A stretch of DNA of 64,000 nt from Leptospira tipperaryensis (GCF_001729245.1 NZ_CP015218.1:62001-126000), one strand, 5' to 3'. Positions 46,922 through 55,652 are shown, counted from the first letter of the stretch. Notes: generated from the letters alone by a model not told the origin. Numbers and translations: made by a program.

Positions 46922-48088
46922 TCATTCGAGTTGAAACCTCACAAACAGATTGACCGTCGATTGAACCGCCATCTGTGGTCCGTTTAAATGTTGGTGAAAC
47001 GGTCTTCCCGCTTCAAAGCCGAACTTTGTTCCTCGAAAAGGACCATCGAGAATCAAAAAGTTCAAACCCAAGTAAGCCTCCGATCGATTGCCGCCTTGAC
47101 GATTCGGATCGTTCTGCGGATCCATCTTTGGATCTAAGGAAGAATCCCTTCCTCGAAGATTCTCCCATTGAGTTGACTGAACTCTCGCAGAAAAACTCAT
47201 CCACTGAAACAAGGAGTAGGCGATCCAAGTAGTTGTTTCATACCGATTTCCAAAACGATAGTTGTTTTGATTTTTGGAGCTTCTTAGATTTGCAGAGGAA
47301 TTGATCCCCCAAGAAAAACGATCCGACTTTCCCGTATAAGTAAAACCCGGCAGATAGTTGATCGTTCCGGTTCCGGGTTGCATATTGTATGGAACTTTTT
47401 GTCTTCCCATCATGGGCATCGAATCGGTTTCGTCGATCGACCCCGTTGGAAGGGAAACTCCGAAATTTAAAAAGAAATCGTGATTCTCTCTTTTGAAAAA
47501 ACGATGAGCGGCTGTGAAGGATATATCGCCAACTCCTCCCGAAGACATATTGGAACGATCAAAGTTGCTAGTCTCCATAACCATTTTGTTTTTAATCACC
47601 GGAAGCATAAACATAAGCATCGTATCATCTGTGAGACCATACATAACGTTTGCCATATACATTTCCATGGTCATCGATTTCGGAACCGACATATAACGAT
47701 AATCATTGAGTGAAGTCTGAGGAACGCTCGATCCTCCCGTGAGAAGACTGCCGGAAGGCATCGCGATGGTCGGATCGAATTGAGGAAACCAAAGAGTTTC
47801 GATTCCGCCGATAGGTTTGTTTCCCATGAGAAGAGTAGACATCTGCATCGTCATGGATCGAAAGTCGAATATCCAAGAACCTTTTTTATGCAGGTGGGGA
47901 GCCATCACACCTGCGGGTGCGACTTGGTCGGCCCTCTCTTCGTGAACGTGAGATTTTTCATCCTTTTGTTCCGCGTCTACGTGGTGGTGTTCATGAGAAT
48001 CTTCTAATATATTCTTTACTTGAGCTGAAAGAGAACTAAAGAAAAAGAATAAAAAGAGAAGAGTGAGAATTTTCGAAGTATAGATCAT
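46922..48088 (-). CDS. Met/His-rich outer-membrane barrel protein, possibly copper-related
   Basis: 388 residues. Signal peptide to about residue 22, then a His-rich segment (HEHHHVD, HVHEE, APHLHKK) at about 33-70, and a Met-rich stretch (SMTMQMSTLLMG, SMTMEMYMANVM, TMLMFMLP). The rest has the alternating pattern of an outer-membrane beta-barrel ending in Phe (LFVRFQLE), like the transporter-like barrels often found near copper genes. Histidine and methionine clusters suggest binding of Cu. Third gene of the minus-strand operon, after a terminator-like hairpin. Confidence 0.7.
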   Translation of the reverse strand: MIYTSKILTLLFLFFFFSSLSAQVKNILEDSHEHHHVDAEQKDEKSHVHEERADQVAPAGVMAPHLHKKGSWIFDFRSMTMQMSTLLMGNKPIGGIETLWFPQFDPTIAMPSGSLLTGGSSVPQTSLNDYRYMSVPKSMTMEMYMANVMYGLTDDTMLMFMLPVIKNKMVMETSNFDRSNMSSGGVGDISFTAAHRFFKRENHDFFLNFGVSLPTGSIDETDSMPMMGRQKVPYNMQPGTGTINYLPGFTYTGKSDRFSWGINSSANLRSSKNQNNYRFGNRYETTTWIAYSLFQWMSFSARVQSTQWENLRGRDSSLDPKMDPQNDPNRQGGNRSEAYLGLNFLILDGPFRGTKFGFEAGRPFHQHLNGPQMAVQSTVNLFVRFQLE

Positions 48089-48109
48089 TCTGAGTTACCA
48101 TTGGGTTTG

Positions 48110-48142
48110 TAAAAAAAGAAGGCCGCCTTTGAAGACGGCCTT
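48110..48142 (-). terminator. Rho-independent terminator or attenuator on the minus strand
   Basis: Read on the minus strand: GAAGGCCG, a 10-nt loop, CGGCCTTC, then a run of seven T (48116-48110). An 8-bp GC-rich stem and T-tract directly after the lipoprotein gene and 22 bases before the start of the barrel gene. It should end most transcripts of the upstream genes, leaving the barrel gene at lower level or with its own promoter. Confidence 0.88.
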
Positions 48143-48154
48143 CAGAGTGAAGGG

Positions 48155-48946
48155 TTAATCGATTTGGGAAATGATTCCGCCTATCGTAAACGAAGTGACC
48201 GTCGCGCCGTTGAGAACAAAGCCGACCTTGGAACCGGAAAAGGTGGGGACGTTCATCATCTGCATCACGGGGAACATCATCATAGAATTTCTTTCGGAAA
48301 GGCCGACTTCGCTACAAGCCTTGGGCCAGGCGTTGATCCACTGCTGAGAGTTTGCATATTGAAAGTCTATGCAATAAGTGTAATTTACCTGTGGACTGAG
48401 AGCGGCGGTTCCCTTGCTAACCGTAGTAAACCCGCCTAACATGCTTGAGTAGTATTCCTCCTTTTTGGAATCGCTTACCCGAAAGGAAGGACCGCTCAAA
48501 ACAAAATCGGACCCGATTCCGTAAGAATTGATTTCGAGGCTGCCACCGGTTTTAAGAGAAAATGACACTTCGATATTGGTTCCCCCTTCCGACATCGGAA
48601 GAGAATACGCTCCGCTCGTAGCAAAAGAACTCGTCGAAGATTGACCGGAAATTCCGGAACTCAACTTGGAGGAATTTGCGATCAAGCCCAATTTGGAGAG
48701 GTCCTCAACATTACATGCGTTGATATCAAACTTGGTTCTTCTATTTTTTACATAGGAGAGGGTGTTTGAAATCGGGGTGGTCGACATTACGGAACAACCC
48801 GGAGTCTGAGACGTTCCTCCTAATAAAGCCAATTGGATCAATTGTTGTTCGATTTGATTTCCGTTCCGGGCCGTTTGGAGCTGAGAACATCCGATGGCAA
48901 GAAAAGAGTATAAAATGATTATAATATTCTTAATAAGCTGATACAT
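48155..48946 (-). CDS. Hypothetical lipoprotein in the FNR-controlled envelope operon
   Basis: 263 residues with lipobox LAIGC (Cys20). The mature part is Ser/Gly-rich with three internal Cys (PGCSV, NACNV, YCIDF) and a Met-rich patch SMMMFPVMQMMNVP near residue 220-233, and is otherwise beta-rich. No family recognised. It lies between the Cys/His-rich protein gene and the terminator; Met patches shared with the next barrel protein fit a copper-related role, as inference. Confidence 0.65.
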   Translation of the reverse strand: MYQLIKNIIIILYSFLAIGCSQLQTARNGNQIEQQLIQLALLGGTSQTPGCSVMSTTPISNTLSYVKNRRTKFDINACNVEDLSKLGLIANSSKLSSGISGQSSTSSFATSGAYSLPMSEGGTNIEVSFSLKTGGSLEINSYGIGSDFVLSGPSFRVSDSKKEEYYSSMLGGFTTVSKGTAALSPQVNYTYCIDFQYANSQQWINAWPKACSEVGLSERNSMMMFPVMQMMNVPTFSGSKVGFVLNGATVTSFTIGGIISQID

Positions 48947-49028
48947 ACGATATCCTTAAAGTGACGATTGTGAACGTTTTGGATCCGTGTAAGATGATTC
49001 TTCAAGGGCTTTTCACGGATGAAATGAT

Positions 49029-49484
49029 TCAAAGGTCTTCGGGATATTTAGGGGGTTTGATCGGTCTTTGGAAATGTCCGCTTGTAAGTTTTTCGGCGGA
49101 GACATCCGGAATTTTGGATAAACAATTCCGAATCAATCTGAATTGAAAGTTCGTTACGGAAAGATAATAAGAATGAAGACTTATCTGTAAAAAGAAAGAA
49201 TCTGCATTCTTATTTTTGCATCCGCATTGGTGGGCCTCACCCTTTTTTGAAGAATGACAATCTGGAATTCTTTCTTCGGTCTTTAATTTAGTATGAGAAT
49301 GGGAAGCAACCTTTGTATTAAAATAGACGTCTTCTTCATCTTCGTGTTTTTGAATTTTAGAATCATGATTGCATTTGCAATAGGAAGATTGTGTTAGAAA
49401 ACTTCGTGAAAGCATTTCTCCTTTAGAAAATAGAATCTGAGGAAACATCGTCATAAGAAGAATTATGGAGATCAGTGTTTTCAT
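49029..49484 (-). CDS. Small exported Cys/His-rich protein, candidate metal binder
   Basis: 151 residues. Signal peptide MKTLISIILLMTMFPQILF, then a Cys/His-rich mature part: YCKCNH near 35-40, SHSHTK near 62-67, DCHSS and HQCGCKN near 75-91. No known domain, but spaced CxC and CxxC-type pairs with His suggest binding of Cu or Zn. First gene of the minus-strand operon; two perfect FNR boxes lie 67 and 109 bases upstream. Confidence 0.65.
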   Translation of the reverse strand: MKTLISIILLMTMFPQILFSKGEMLSRSFLTQSSYCKCNHDSKIQKHEDEEDVYFNTKVASHSHTKLKTEERIPDCHSSKKGEAHQCGCKNKNADSFFLQISLHSYYLSVTNFQFRLIRNCLSKIPDVSAEKLTSGHFQRPIKPPKYPEDL

Positions 49485-49551
49485 ACCGCGTGAACGACGA
49501 TTTTAAATCTTTCCTTTTATCCTACCTTAGCCCCTTAATTGCCGATTTTCA

Positions 49552-49565
49552 TTGATCCGGATCAA
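49552..49565. promoter_or_regulatory. FNR/DNR-type box, first of a tandem pair
   Basis: TTGATCCGGATCAA, perfect including the spacer dyad, in the divergent promoter region between the Cys/His-rich protein gene and the PAS gene. Confidence 0.88.
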
Positions 49566-49593
49566 TAGAGGACGTTCGAAGAGATTTTCAACT

Positions 49594-49607
49594 TTGATAT
49601 AGATCAA
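49594..49607. promoter_or_regulatory. FNR/DNR-type box, second of a tandem pair
   Basis: TTGATATAGATCAA, identical to the box before norC. Its centre is 42 bp from that of the first box, four helical turns, so two dimers would bind on the same face of the DNA. Confidence 0.88.
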
Positions 49608-49697
49608 TGCGAAGAATTGAGAACGTTGTTATAGTCGTTAAGAATCACTTGAGTTAAGATTTGTGTGACCCTTTGACAAGGTCAACGGGAGGTGCCT

Positions 49698-50177
49698 GTG
49701 GCTCGCGATGCTCGATATATCGATAACGAATTGGAAAAGGCGGAAGAACGATTGTTGAAGCGATTACAGGTGAATCAAAACAGAAAAGCAGAATCTTTTG
49801 AAATCGAATGTAGTTTAGATTCTAATGGGAAAATTTTAGAGATGAGTTCTCAATCGTTAAGACTGTTACAGTTTGTTTCTTCCGAGATGATAGGAATGAA
49901 TCTTGAAGTATTTATCTCTGAAACCGACCTAACAAAGTGGAAAAAGATTTGGATTCAAGTTTTGGATGGAAACGCGGTCATTCATACAGAATTCAGTCAC
50001 AATCTGAAATACGAAGGTATCACAGTGCTTCGTTGGTCCTTTTTTATGGATGAGGATCGTATAATCCATTGCAAAGCTAAAGACGAAACCGCGTTTTTAA
50101 AAAATATATTGGATGCGTTGCTTCTTTCTAAAGAGATCAACAAAATTCAGAACTTACTACAAAGATTAAAATCCTAA
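49698..50177 (+). CDS. Small single-PAS-domain protein
   Basis: Start chosen at GTG 49698, preceded by GGGAGGT at 49688; GTG 49692 is possible. About 159 residues: a basic helical N-terminus (30 residues), a PAS domain (about 33-130) and a short coiled-coil tail (ILDALLLSKEINKIQNLLQR). No kinase, cyclase or DNA-binding domain is attached. It would be a soluble sensor acting on a partner. First gene of an operon with a FadL-like barrel and a cytochrome c'-like protein, under the tandem FNR boxes. Confidence 0.75.
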   Translation: MARDARYIDNELEKAEERLLKRLQVNQNRKAESFEIECSLDSNGKILEMSSQSLRLLQFVSSEMIGMNLEVFISETDLTKWKKIWIQVLDGNAVIHTEFSHNLKYEGITVLRWSFFMDEDRIIHCKAKDETAFLKNILDALLLSKEINKIQNLLQRLKS

Positions 50178-50209
50178 AACAAAAGGGGATGTATTCAAAT
50201 TAGAAAATC

Positions 50210-51640
50210 ATGTTTCATAAAATCATAATGATTCTGATAGTTAGAATCAATATTGGAATAGAACGGCTTCTATTTAAAAGGGTTCCGATTATACTTTTGT
50301 ATCTGAGCTTCTCGTCTGTTTACGGATTTCAGGGAATTATACAAACTTCTTTCGGTGCAAGGCAGGCGGGAATGGGCGGCGCGTTTCAAGCGATCGGCGG
50401 TTCCGTGATGGATTTGGAATCAAATCCTTCCCACTTATCCCGTTTTCAAAAATCAAAGTTAGAATTCGGTGGGGCCTCACACTTTGCACAAATTGAATAT
50501 TCCGATTCCTTTATGGATCTTCGTCCGGAAAATTCTTATTCGAACGGGATCACACAACGACCTAAGGCGATTCTTCCTTATATCGGGTATGTTTCCAAAG
50601 TTTCGGATCGATTGGGGATTGGAATCGCCCTCTATTCTCAGGGAGGCGGCGGAGGAAAATTTTCTGACATTACAAGACTGGCTCCGGAAAAAAAGAATCT
50701 AAATGAAACTCTCGGTTTTGAAATCCCTCTGGTCGGCACTGAGAGAAAGATTCGAGAGGACTTGGCGTTTAAGTTTCTGATTACGAAGATGACCCTTGGT
50801 TTTGGATACAGGTTTGATCGATTGTCTATCGGCGCGGGCGTCGACTTCGTTTATTCTTTTATGCAAATGAGGAGAATCTATTGGGACAGAACTCGAAGTC
50901 TGGAGTTGCCGGGGAGTTTTCAATATACGAGCGACCCTTCTTATACTTACGGAGGTAAATTAGGAATCTCTTATGAACTTACGCAGAGGATGCGGATCGC
51001 ATACTCTTATACCTTACGAAATGTGTTGCACTTGGACGGAAGGATGAAGGTCGAAAGTCTTGATCCTGCGAACTTGGGTGATACGAGAGTCTCTCGTTTT
51101 ATGTCCTGGCCGGATCGACATATTCTTGGAATTTCCTATCGAAACGACGTTTGGTTATTGGATTTCGACGTTAAGTTCATTCCTTGGTCCGAAAGTTTTA
51201 GGACTAGTAAGTTTGTTTTAGAGCAGTCGCTGATTCAAACCCCGGTAGGGACGAATACAAACACGATGCAGATGAATTTTAGATGGAGAGATCAATATAC
51301 GTTTGCCTTAGGTGCTGAATACAACTGGAACCAAATTCTAAAATTGAGAATGGGATATAGCTACGGTAAATCTCCGGTTACGGGTCAAGGTTTGAGTCCG
51401 ATGCTGGGAAGCACGACGGAACACCATGTTGCCGGTGGCCTTGGATACTATCGGAACGACTATGCTTTTCACTTAGCCTTGGAATATGGATTTCCAAAAC
51501 GTATGAGAGGCGACGTTTCTTCGGATTGGAGCCTTTCTCATTCCGTATTCTCAACAAGCGATGTTTCATCGCAGACGTTTCAATTTGATAAGTCGGTCAG
51601 CGTTTTTAGTTTTTATTTTGGTTTTGAATTGAATACATAA
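50210..51640 (+). CDS. FadL/OmpP1/TodX-type outer-membrane transporter
   Basis: 476 residues. After a long signal region (to about residue 43, ending SSVYGFQ) comes the FadL N-terminal hatch pattern FGARQAGMGGAFQAIGGSVMDLESNPSHLSRF, then beta-strand repeats with a C-terminal aromatic strand (FSFYFGFELN). This family imports hydrophobic compounds such as fatty acids or aromatics across the outer membrane. It lies between a PAS sensor and a cytochrome c'-like protein under FNR control, which is an unusual setting. ATG 50228 is an alternative start. Confidence 0.82.
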   Translation: MFHKIIMILIVRINIGIERLLFKRVPIILLYLSFSSVYGFQGIIQTSFGARQAGMGGAFQAIGGSVMDLESNPSHLSRFQKSKLEFGGASHFAQIEYSDSFMDLRPENSYSNGITQRPKAILPYIGYVSKVSDRLGIGIALYSQGGGGGKFSDITRLAPEKKNLNETLGFEIPLVGTERKIREDLAFKFLITKMTLGFGYRFDRLSIGAGVDFVYSFMQMRRIYWDRTRSLELPGSFQYTSDPSYTYGGKLGISYELTQRMRIAYSYTLRNVLHLDGRMKVESLDPANLGDTRVSRFMSWPDRHILGISYRNDVWLLDFDVKFIPWSESFRTSKFVLEQSLIQTPVGTNTNTMQMNFRWRDQYTFALGAEYNWNQILKLRMGYSYGKSPVTGQGLSPMLGSTTEHHVAGGLGYYRNDYAFHLALEYGFPKRMRGDVSSDWSLSHSVFSTSDVSSQTFQFDKSVSVFSFYFGFELNT

Positions 51641-51650
51641 AGGTAGGATT

Positions 51651-52121
51651 ATGAATTTTAAAAACATTCCTTGGGGTATATTTTCATTCTTATTATGGAT
51701 AGGAACTGTAGGGCTGCTCGTCTTCTTTTTTCTAAGAGGGGACACCGGAGTTTCTAGAGATGGAAGAACTTCGATCCATTTAACGGAAGATGAAAAACTT
51801 TTGGTGTTAGGTGAAATGAGAGGCCTTCTTACCTCCGTAAATGGAATTTTAGAAGGTCTTTCCAAAAATGATTCCGAGAAGGCCGCAGAAGCGGCTTCGA
51901 ATTCCGGAATGGGTCTTGTCAAAAGTTTAGAAAACGAGGAAAAGAAAATTCTATTAAAACTTCCATTGGAATTCAAACGTCTCGGCTTTGGGACGCACGA
52001 ACAATTTGATAGAATTGCCGTTCAAATCCGTCAAAAGCAAGATCTGAAAATCATACTGGGTGAAATGAACGATCTGACAAAGAAGTGTGTCGCTTGTCAC
52101 GCCTCGTATAAGATCGAATGA
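51651..52121 (+). CDS. Membrane-anchored cytochrome c'-like protein
   Basis: 156 residues. One N-terminal helix (about 6-28) anchors a four-helix-bundle-type domain (about 50-156) with a single heme motif CVACH at 146-150 close to the C-terminus followed by an aromatic and basic residue (ASYK), the cytochrome c' arrangement. No Met ligand is evident. Cytochromes c' bind NO and can protect against it. Eleven bases after the barrel gene; last gene of the operon. Confidence 0.78.
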   Translation: MNFKNIPWGIFSFLLWIGTVGLLVFFFLRGDTGVSRDGRTSIHLTEDEKLLVLGEMRGLLTSVNGILEGLSKNDSEKAAEAASNSGMGLVKSLENEEKKILLKLPLEFKRLGFGTHEQFDRIAVQIRQKQDLKIILGEMNDLTKKCVACHASYKIE

Positions 52122-52264
52122 ATCCCGAAGATCAGATAGGATTTTTTATTCTCTATAAGCCTAACGAATTTCTATCCATGCGATCCTAAGTGAAACGTTT
52201 TAACTTTAATTATCGCATGAATGAGAATTTAAAAGTTATAGAATATTAGAGAATCGAATTATCC

Positions 52265-52825
52265 TTATTCGGACCAGCCGTTTTTTAAGATTTTAAAAAG
52301 TGTTTCCAGAGTTGTTCGAGGGTGAGACGAATCGCTCGACCTGTAAAACGCATCCGAAATAAAATGTGCAATGGATGCGGCTTCCACCTCGCCCAACTTC
52401 GTTTTAGCCTCTTTTCGAAGAACTTTTGCCAGAGAATTCTCGTATCTCATCGTGATCTGTCTTTCATAAATAGAGAGTTCAGGTGTGGATTTGATAAGGT
52501 TTCTAAAATCACGAACGAGTTTGCTGTTCGCAGGATTGAATGCAGGATTTTTCAAGCCGAACTCAAGGAGAGCGTCCAGTATCGAAACTCCTTTTTTTCG
52601 GGATACGACGGCGTCGATGAGTCGTTCTTCTCTCTCAACGTCCTCGTCGAAAACAAGAGATTCTTTGTTTGAAAAATAGTTAAACAGAGTCGGCACGGAC
52701 ACATTGGCGAGTTTCGCGATTTCAGCCGTAGTAACTTCATGATATCCGCGCTCGATAAAGAGTTTAGTCGCCATATCGGAGATGGCCTTGCGAGTTTGTT
52801 TCTTTTTTAATTCTCTTAGTCCCAA
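52265..52825 (-). CDS. TetR-family regulator
   Basis: 186 residues. N-terminal helix-turn-helix with VTTAEIAKLANVSVPTLFNYF (about 33-53) and the usual FSNKESL turn; the C-terminal half is a helical ligand domain. Divergent from the FAD monooxygenase gene, with an inverted repeat between them, so it probably represses the two monooxygenases and itself. Confidence 0.9.
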   Translation of the reverse strand: MGLRELKKKQTRKAISDMATKLFIERGYHEVTTAEIAKLANVSVPTLFNYFSNKESLVFDEDVEREERLIDAVVSRKKGVSILDALLEFGLKNPAFNPANSKLVRDFRNLIKSTPELSIYERQITMRYENSLAKVLRKEAKTKLGEVEAASIAHFISDAFYRSSDSSHPRTTLETLFKILKNGWSE

Positions 52826-52868
52826 AACAAAAATCCTTTTTTTGATTCGAAATCAATACTCCATAAAA

Positions 52869-52900
52869 TTTAATTGACTAAAATATTTAAGTCAATTAAA
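52869..52900. promoter_or_regulatory. Inverted repeat, candidate TetR operator
   Basis: TTTAATTGACT (52869-52879), 10-bp spacer, AGTCAATTAAA (52890-52900): perfect 11-bp arms between the divergent TetR and monooxygenase genes. Confidence 0.75.
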
Positions 52901-52944
52901 AAATATTAGAATCTTGGATTTAAGACTAAAAAAGGAGATTTGCT

Positions 52945-54084
52945 ATGACTCAAATTAACCACACTCCAATTGCAATCATCGGCGCCGGGCTCGGCGGCTT
53001 GACGCTCGCTCGTGTTCTCCACGTTCACGGTATTGAGGCGACGATCTACGAAGCTGAAGGCTCGTCGAGCTCACGTAAACAGGGAGGTATGCTCGATATT
53101 CACGAATACAACGGGCAGCTCGCGCTCAAGGAAGCGGGACTCTTTGATCAGTTTCTTGAAATCATTCACACTGGAGCGCAAGCGTCTCGGATATTCGATA
53201 AGACCGGCAACGTTTTACTGGATGAGCCCGACGATGGTACGGGTGGCCGACCTGAGGTTCTGAGAGGTGACCTTCGTCAGATTCTTCTGAACTCGCTTCC
53301 CGGTGATAGCGTTCGCTGGGGTCACAAAGTGAATGTTGTTTCTTCGCTTGGCGGCGGACGACACGAAGTGACTTTTACGAACGGCTTTGTAGTAACGACT
53401 GATCTGCTCGTGGGAGCGGACGGCGCTTGGTCGAAAGTTCGCCCACTTCTCTCCAAGGCAAAACCGGAGTATGTAGGTACCACTTTCATCGAGACGTTTC
53501 TTCTTGATAGCGGTGCGCGTCACAAAGCGAGCGTGGAAGCGGTCGGCGGCGGCGCGATGTATGCGTTAGCGCCTGGAAAAGGTATTGTCGCGCATCGCGA
53601 ACCCAACGAGGTATTACATACTTATGTGCAATTGAACAAGCCGAAGGATTGGTTTGACAGCATAGACTTCTCGCATCCCAAAAATGCGTTAGCCGACATC
53701 GCTAAAGAATTCGATGACTGGGCTCCTGAGTTAAGGGCGCTTATCACAGACGGTGAGACGGATCCCGTACTTCGTCCTATTCATACGCTTCCGGTCGAGC
53801 ACAGATGGGATCGAATCCCCGGCGTAACGTTGCTTGGCGATGCGGCACACCTAATGCCTCCTTCAGGGGAAGGCGCCAATCTCGCAATGTTCGACGGTGC
53901 GGAACTCGGGAAGGCTATCGCCACAAACCCCGGCGACATAGAAGCCGCGCTCGTCGCTTATGAAGAACAACTTTTTCCACGCAGCTCTTCCGAAGCCCGC
54001 GATTCGAAAGGAATTCTCGACTTGTGTCTTGGAGAGAATTCTCCTCAGAGTCTGGTCGATTTTTTCACCAGCGTAAACACGTAA
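52945..54084 (+). CDS. FAD-dependent monooxygenase, TetX-like architecture
   Basis: 379 residues of the PHBH-fold class A flavoprotein monooxygenases. FAD motif IIGAGLGGLTLA near 11-22, NGFVVTTDLLVGADGAWSKVR with the DG motif near 150-170, and GDAAHLMPPSGEGAN near 298-312. Length and landmarks such as LDIHEYNGQLALKEAGL and LRGDLRQILLNSL follow TetX, the tetracycline-inactivating hydroxylase, but many related enzymes act on other aromatics and I do not claim resistance. AAAGGAG precedes the start. Followed by a second monooxygenase in what is probably one operon, divergent from TetR. Confidence 0.85.
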   Translation: MTQINHTPIAIIGAGLGGLTLARVLHVHGIEATIYEAEGSSSSRKQGGMLDIHEYNGQLALKEAGLFDQFLEIIHTGAQASRIFDKTGNVLLDEPDDGTGGRPEVLRGDLRQILLNSLPGDSVRWGHKVNVVSSLGGGRHEVTFTNGFVVTTDLLVGADGAWSKVRPLLSKAKPEYVGTTFIETFLLDSGARHKASVEAVGGGAMYALAPGKGIVAHREPNEVLHTYVQLNKPKDWFDSIDFSHPKNALADIAKEFDDWAPELRALITDGETDPVLRPIHTLPVEHRWDRIPGVTLLGDAAHLMPPSGEGANLAMFDGAELGKAIATNPGDIEAALVAYEEQLFPRSSSEARDSKGILDLCLGENSPQSLVDFFTSVNT

Positions 54085-54110
54085 TAAACACCTTATATAA
54101 GGAAACACTC

Positions 54111-55652
54111 ATGAATAAAAACCAACAACAGTCGATTTACGACGTCATCATTTCCGGTGCAGGTCCTGTAGGTCTATTCCTCGCCTGCGAACTGGCCTTA
54201 GCCAAATGTTCCGTCTTGATACTGGAAAAAATGGAGAATCCGCATTCGCCATTAAAACGACGTCCTTTCGGGATCAGAGGACTTTCGGCGCCGACCATAG
54301 AAGCGTTTTACCGCCGCGATTTGTTAAACGAACTCGAGATACATAAACACCTTAAAAATCCTCATTCGAATCCAGGACAAGGGGCGCGTCGTCAGGTCGG
54401 ACACTTTGCGGGTATTCCATTTTATGAAGGCGATATCGATACCTCGCAGTGGAAGTATCGTCTGCCAAGTTCGACTAACACCAGTTTGATATCTGAAATG
54501 GAAGAGCTTGAAACGGTCCTCGGTCGCCGAGCAGAAATTTTAGGAGTCGAAATCAAGCGAGGATTTCCCCTGACTTCCCTTGATCAAACGGAAGAAGGAG
54601 TAATCGTTCACACAGAAGATCGATCTTTTCAAGGTCAGTGGCTCGTGGGTTGTGATGGAAGTCGTAGTGTTGTCCGAAAGGTCGGTGGTTTTGAATTTGC
54701 GGGTACGGAACCTGAATTTACCGGCTACAATGCTCAGGTTGACATTGCTGATCCGGAGAAACTCAAACCTGGTCGTAACGTGACGGCAACGGGAATGTAC
54801 TTGCAGTCACAACCCGGTTACTTAGTCATACAGGACTTTGATGGCGGAGCATTTCATAATTCTGAAAAACGGATTACGCGGGAACACGTGCAGGAGGTGC
54901 TTCGTAGAATCTCGGACACCGACGTTACAATTAGCGCCTTACATATCGCAACTACGTGGACCGACCGAGCGCGACAGGCCACAACGTATCGCAACGGAAG
55001 GATTCTTTTAGCCGGCGATGCTGCTCACATTCATTCACCCTTAGGAGGGCAAGGTCTTAATCTTGGAATCGGCGATGCGATGAATCTTGGTTGGAAGCTC
55101 GCGGCAACCATTCAAAAGAAAGCGCCGGAAGATTTGTTGGACAGTTATCAAACGGAACGACATCCGATCGGCGCAGAGGTTCTGGATTGGTCACGTGCTC
55201 AGGTTGCGATCATGAAACCAGGTCCGGCTGCACACGCGTTGAATGCAATTGTCCGTGACCTTATGGATACGCGCGATGGCGCCACTTATTTTGCGGGAAG
55301 GGTTTGGGGTGTTTTCACTCAGTACGATCTCGGCGACGATCACCCTTTATTAGGTCATAGCGTTCCTAACTTTGAGTTCGAAGACGGTGTAAGAATCGGA
55401 GAGTTCATGCGCGATGGTCAAGGGATACTGCTTGATTTTACTAAGAATGTTTCACTCAAAAGTTTCGCCGATGAATATGGCGGTTCCATTCGGTATATTT
55501 CAGGGAATGTAAAAGACCGGCTTGGATTAGGCACGTTACTCCTACGCCCAGACGGAATTATCGCCTGGGCTTCTGATAACGACCCCGATTACGAAGAACT
55601 CAAAAAAGCCGTTGCTTTCTGGTTCGTTCGTAATTCGAAGGTAAAGAATTAG
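54111..55652 (+). CDS. Aromatic-ring FAD monooxygenase (MhpA/PgaE type)
   Basis: 513 residues from ATG 54111, with AAGGA upstream; earlier in-frame starts lie inside the preceding gene. FAD motif ISGAGPVGLFLA near residue 14-25, NADPH/FAD DG motif WLVGCDGSRSVVR near 178-190, and LAGDAAHIHSPLGGQGLNLGIGDAMNLGWKL near 299-329, with a C-terminal thioredoxin-like domain that commonly ends this group. Adds a hydroxyl group to an aromatic substrate using NADPH and O2. Sits 26 bases after the TetX-like gene; the two may act on one substrate. Confidence 0.87.
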   Translation: MNKNQQQSIYDVIISGAGPVGLFLACELALAKCSVLILEKMENPHSPLKRRPFGIRGLSAPTIEAFYRRDLLNELEIHKHLKNPHSNPGQGARRQVGHFAGIPFYEGDIDTSQWKYRLPSSTNTSLISEMEELETVLGRRAEILGVEIKRGFPLTSLDQTEEGVIVHTEDRSFQGQWLVGCDGSRSVVRKVGGFEFAGTEPEFTGYNAQVDIADPEKLKPGRNVTATGMYLQSQPGYLVIQDFDGGAFHNSEKRITREHVQEVLRRISDTDVTISALHIATTWTDRARQATTYRNGRILLAGDAAHIHSPLGGQGLNLGIGDAMNLGWKLAATIQKKAPEDLLDSYQTERHPIGAEVLDWSRAQVAIMKPGPAAHALNAIVRDLMDTRDGATYFAGRVWGVFTQYDLGDDHPLLGHSVPNFEFEDGVRIGEFMRDGQGILLDFTKNVSLKSFADEYGGSIRYISGNVKDRLGLGTLLLRPDGIIAWASDNDPDYEELKKAVAFWFVRNSKVKN

